NCBI RefSeq assembly: GCF_008180195.1
Contig: NZ_VTAV01000007.1
Location: forward strand, 62,001-126,000
Length of the DNA: 64,000 nucleotides
DNA from: Sphingobacterium phlebotomi
Lineage (GTDB): Bacteria; Bacteroidota; Bacteroidia; Sphingobacteriales; Sphingobacteriaceae
Direction of reading: 5' to 3'
In this document: positions 61,693-64,000 of the stretch, one piece after another
How the letters are laid out: the number at the start of each line of letters is the position of its first letter
Position numbering within the stretch: the first letter of the stretch is position 1
Made by a program: the position numbers and the translations under genes
The notes under the pieces: generated by a model
The model's database searches: none
Seen by the model: only the letters and a program-made list of their open reading frames with translations
Told to the model about the DNA's origin: nothing

Positions 61693-63993
61693 ATGGTTAA
61701 AAATGTGTCTTACGATGTTGTGGTGGTTGGTGGAGGCCTCGCTGGCCTGTGCGCTGCGGTTGCATCAGCAAGAAATGGTAAAAGCACTTGTCTCGTTCAC
61801 AATCGACCGGTATTAGGAGGAAACAGTTCCTCTGAAATAAGGGTAACGCCTCACGGTGCAGCTGCTTTCCACGCTTACGCCCGTGAAACAGGTATAATTT
61901 CTGAATTATTGATTCAAGAGCGGGCCCAAAATCACGAAGAGATTTTTGAGAACGGGTGGACGAATTCAATTTGGGATGTGGTGCAATATGATCTTGTTCA
62001 GCAAACTGAAAATCTTACACTTTATTTAAATACGGATTTTCAAAAAGTGATCATGCGTAATGAACGAAATATCAAGGCAATTGAAGCCACTGTACAGAGT
62101 GCCGAAATCGAATTACAAATAGCGGGAGAAATTTTTGTGGATTGTACGGGGGATGGCATAGTAGCGCATAGTGCCGGTTGTGAGTCGCGAATGGGTAGCG
62201 AGGGTAGAGACGAGTTTAATGAGCCGCATGCCCCGGAGGTTCCCAGTGGAGACGTTATGGGGAGCTCTATTCATTTTAAGACGAAACGTTTAGATTACTC
62301 AGTTCCCTTTGAAGCCCCCGAATGGGCCATTCATTATGAAGATGCTAGTTTTTTCTACGAGAACGGACGGCCTCCCAAAGAAGAGCGCGGCGGATATTGG
62401 TGGTTAGAAATTGGAGTGCCTTTTCATACTATTCATGAAAACGAAGAGATTAGACATGAACTGACTCGTCATGCTCTGGGCGTATGGGATTGGATGAAGA
62501 ATAGAGATCCAAAAATGAAAGAATTGACTAAAAACTATGCATTAGATTGGATAGGTCAAGTTCCTGGTAAAAGAGAAAGTCGCCGAATCATGGGACACTA
62601 TTTAATGACAGAACACGATCCGCAACAGTGTACTGTATTCGAGGACGAAGTTGGATTTGGAGGATGGTTTATCGATTTGCACACACCAGGGGGCCTACTC
62701 GCACAACATAGTGAACCGGCTAGCGGAGAAGACTATAATACGTTTACAGAATATGCAGTTAAGAGTTATGCAGGCCCATATGGTGTTCCCTTACGCTGTT
62801 TGATTGCAAAAGACGTCGATAACCTGATGATGGCTGGACGTAATGTAAGTGTCACTCACGCCGCATTAGGCACAGTAAGAGTAATGGGAACAACCGCTTT
62901 ACTTGGGCAAGCCGTAGGAACAGCTGCCGCAATCGCCTTGCGTCAAAATATCCTCATTTCTAATTTACCGCAAAATGTTGTCCACACGATTCAGCAACAA
63001 CTGCTCCGAGATGGATGCTTTTTGCTAAACAGCAAAAATGAAGATCCAGAAGACTTGGCATTACAAGCTCGTGTTACCTCTAGTAGTGATGCGTTAGAAT
63101 ACGGAGCAGGTCCAAATGATCTAGGGTTTCATCAAGGGCTGTCTATTTGGAAAGATCAACCCCAATATACAGCTATTGAACTGAAAACTCGTAGAGGACA
63201 GCTTATAGCCGTCGGTGCAGATCAGATCGATACAATTACCCTGTGTTTGAGTAACCATACAGCATCTATTCAACAGCTTGATATCGAATTGCTGGGCGTA
63301 AGAGATATTTGGGATTATCGAATAGAAGAATTGCCTGTAATATTGAAGACAAGAGTAGATGTTCCGATAGGCGAGCAGCAATGGGTGGATATCCCCGTCA
63401 ATCTTCATGGTTTAAATGTTGGAACGTTCATGCGTTTAGATGTATTGCCTAATCCCCAGGTTAGCTGGCCCATTGCTGGGAAAATCATCACCGGTCATAT
63501 GGCATCCTATCAGATCGGAGAAAACAAAATGAGAAGATTTGGGAGTGGACATACGCTAAGCTATAAAATTATGCCTGGGCAACCTTGTTATCCCGCCCAA
63601 AATATCACAAATGGAGTTACACGTCCTGCAGGCTTTACGAATCTTTGGAAATCAGAATCCACACAGGGGCTACCGCAATGGATAACTTTATCCTGGGATC
63701 AAGAGGTCGAGATCGAGACCATTGAACTAACATTTCCCGGCCATCTTATTCGTGAACTTCATGCGTATAGTCCGTTTTATCGTGATCCGCAATGTCCAAA
63801 GGATTACAATTTGGAAGCTTGGATCGACGGAACATGGGAAGTGCTTCTAGAAATATCGGGCAATTACCAACGTCGTAGAAGCCATCGTCTACCCACCGCT
63901 GTACTGACAGATCGCTTACGTGTTATGGTTACAGCAACAAACGGGGATCCATCCGCCCAAATCTATGAGATAAGATGCTATGGCAATGAATAG
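61693..63993 (+). CDS. Large FAD-dependent oxidoreductase with C-terminal discoidin-like domain
   Basis: 766 residues, complete (TAG at 63991). FAD_oxidored (PF12831-like) domain with the dinucleotide motif GGGLAG (13-18), VLGGNSSSEIRV and the later GRNVSVTHAALGTVRVMGT. The last 150 residues (AGFTNLWKSESTQGLPQWITLSWDQEVEIETIELTF) look like a discoidin/galactose-binding beta-sandwich, which suggests a carbohydrate or polymer substrate. No signal peptide is seen, so it may be cytosolic. It is 3 bp downstream of the SSS gene. Reaction unknown; members of this family are common in Bacteroidota sugar loci. Confidence 0.85.
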   Translation: MVKNVSYDVVVVGGGLAGLCAAVASARNGKSTCLVHNRPVLGGNSSSEIRVTPHGAAAFHAYARETGIISELLIQERAQNHEEIFENGWTNSIWDVVQYDLVQQTENLTLYLNTDFQKVIMRNERNIKAIEATVQSAEIELQIAGEIFVDCTGDGIVAHSAGCESRMGSEGRDEFNEPHAPEVPSGDVMGSSIHFKTKRLDYSVPFEAPEWAIHYEDASFFYENGRPPKEERGGYWWLEIGVPFHTIHENEEIRHELTRHALGVWDWMKNRDPKMKELTKNYALDWIGQVPGKRESRRIMGHYLMTEHDPQQCTVFEDEVGFGGWFIDLHTPGGLLAQHSEPASGEDYNTFTEYAVKSYAGPYGVPLRCLIAKDVDNLMMAGRNVSVTHAALGTVRVMGTTALLGQAVGTAAAIALRQNILISNLPQNVVHTIQQQLLRDGCFLLNSKNEDPEDLALQARVTSSSDALEYGAGPNDLGFHQGLSIWKDQPQYTAIELKTRRGQLIAVGADQIDTITLCLSNHTASIQQLDIELLGVRDIWDYRIEELPVILKTRVDVPIGEQQWVDIPVNLHGLNVGTFMRLDVLPNPQVSWPIAGKIITGHMASYQIGENKMRRFGSGHTLSYKIMPGQPCYPAQNITNGVTRPAGFTNLWKSESTQGLPQWITLSWDQEVEIETIELTFPGHLIRELHAYSPFYRDPQCPKDYNLEAWIDGTWEVLLEISGNYQRRRSHRLPTAVLTDRLRVMVTATNGDPSAQIYEIRCYGNE

Positions 63994-64000
63994 TTGAGAA

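Noticed and set aside
1..64000. CRISPR arrays, rRNA or tRNA genes, intact transposases
   Set aside because: No regularly spaced repeats, no clover-leaf or rRNA-like stretches, and no transposase motifs were seen in either strand.

Overview
The window looks like chromosome of a Bacteroidota bacterium, most likely of the Sphingobacteriaceae (Sphingobacterium, Olivibacter, Parapedobacter or Pedobacter type). This is inferred from protein style and gene content, not from a marker gene. Supporting signs are GntP/gluconokinase, sulfatase and sialidase genes, abundant short lipoproteins, a Zn-ribbon LacI regulator, weak Shine-Dalgarno sites, and many matches to the Bacteroidota promoter -7 box TAnnTTTG close to gene starts. 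I saw no rRNA or tRNA gene, no CRISPR array and no intact insertion sequence.

Layout. 0-1 kb: a metallophosphoesterase cut by the window edge. 1-2.2 kb: an unexplained GC-rich stretch. 2.2-7.9 kb: Gfo/Idh/MocA oxidoreductase, a degenerate DEAD-box protein, oligoendopeptidase F and a sialidase-like protein. 8.2-11.1 kb: a glycine betaine/proline ABC importer (proV-proW-proX order on the minus strand). 11.4-14.1 kb: a lipocalin-like lipoprotein, a DinB-like protein and three VOC proteins. 14.3-20.9 kb: a complete RND efflux operon (adaptor, pump, outer-membrane factor) next to a TetR gene, with matching operator-like palindromes at both promoters. 21.0-23.2 kb: a four-gene operon of two lipoproteins, a YgiC-like ATP-grasp enzyme and a VOC protein. 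23.4-26.2 kb: gluconate permease and kinase. 26.5-28.4 kb: acetyltransferase, AraC and DHFR-family genes. 28.8-30.4 kb: a sulfatase.

30.4-54 kb is a mosaic accessory region. Intact small genes (NTF2-like, DoxX, VOC, GNAT, AraC, azoreductase, ECF41 sigma factor, TPM protein, SF2 helicase, MerR with an MBL hydrolase, thioredoxin) alternate with many broken gene fragments. Several fragments are decayed second copies of intact genes elsewhere in the window: 30652-30722 matches the lipoprotein at 39245, 33432-33598 matches the outer-membrane protein at 43975, and a 61-bp segment occurs at both 42357 and 53442. This points to repeated duplication, recombination and decay. 51-54.1 kb carries an RtcB-PrfH RNA-repair and ribosome-rescue pair whose prfH is interrupted by an in-frame amber codon, a DUF2075 fragment, a long perfect hairpin, and a DUF6934-like/small-protein pair that may be a toxin-antitoxin module.

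54-57.5 kb: a GIY-YIG nuclease without its usual exonuclease half, a GNAT protein, a type B chloramphenicol acetyltransferase (catB) and a broken leucine-rich-repeat gene. 57.6-64 kb is a coherent sugar locus: a LacI regulator with an N-terminal zinc ribbon and an aldose 1-epimerase on one strand, and a sodium:solute symporter and a large FAD-dependent oxidoreductase on the other, with a tandem operator in the shared intergenic region.
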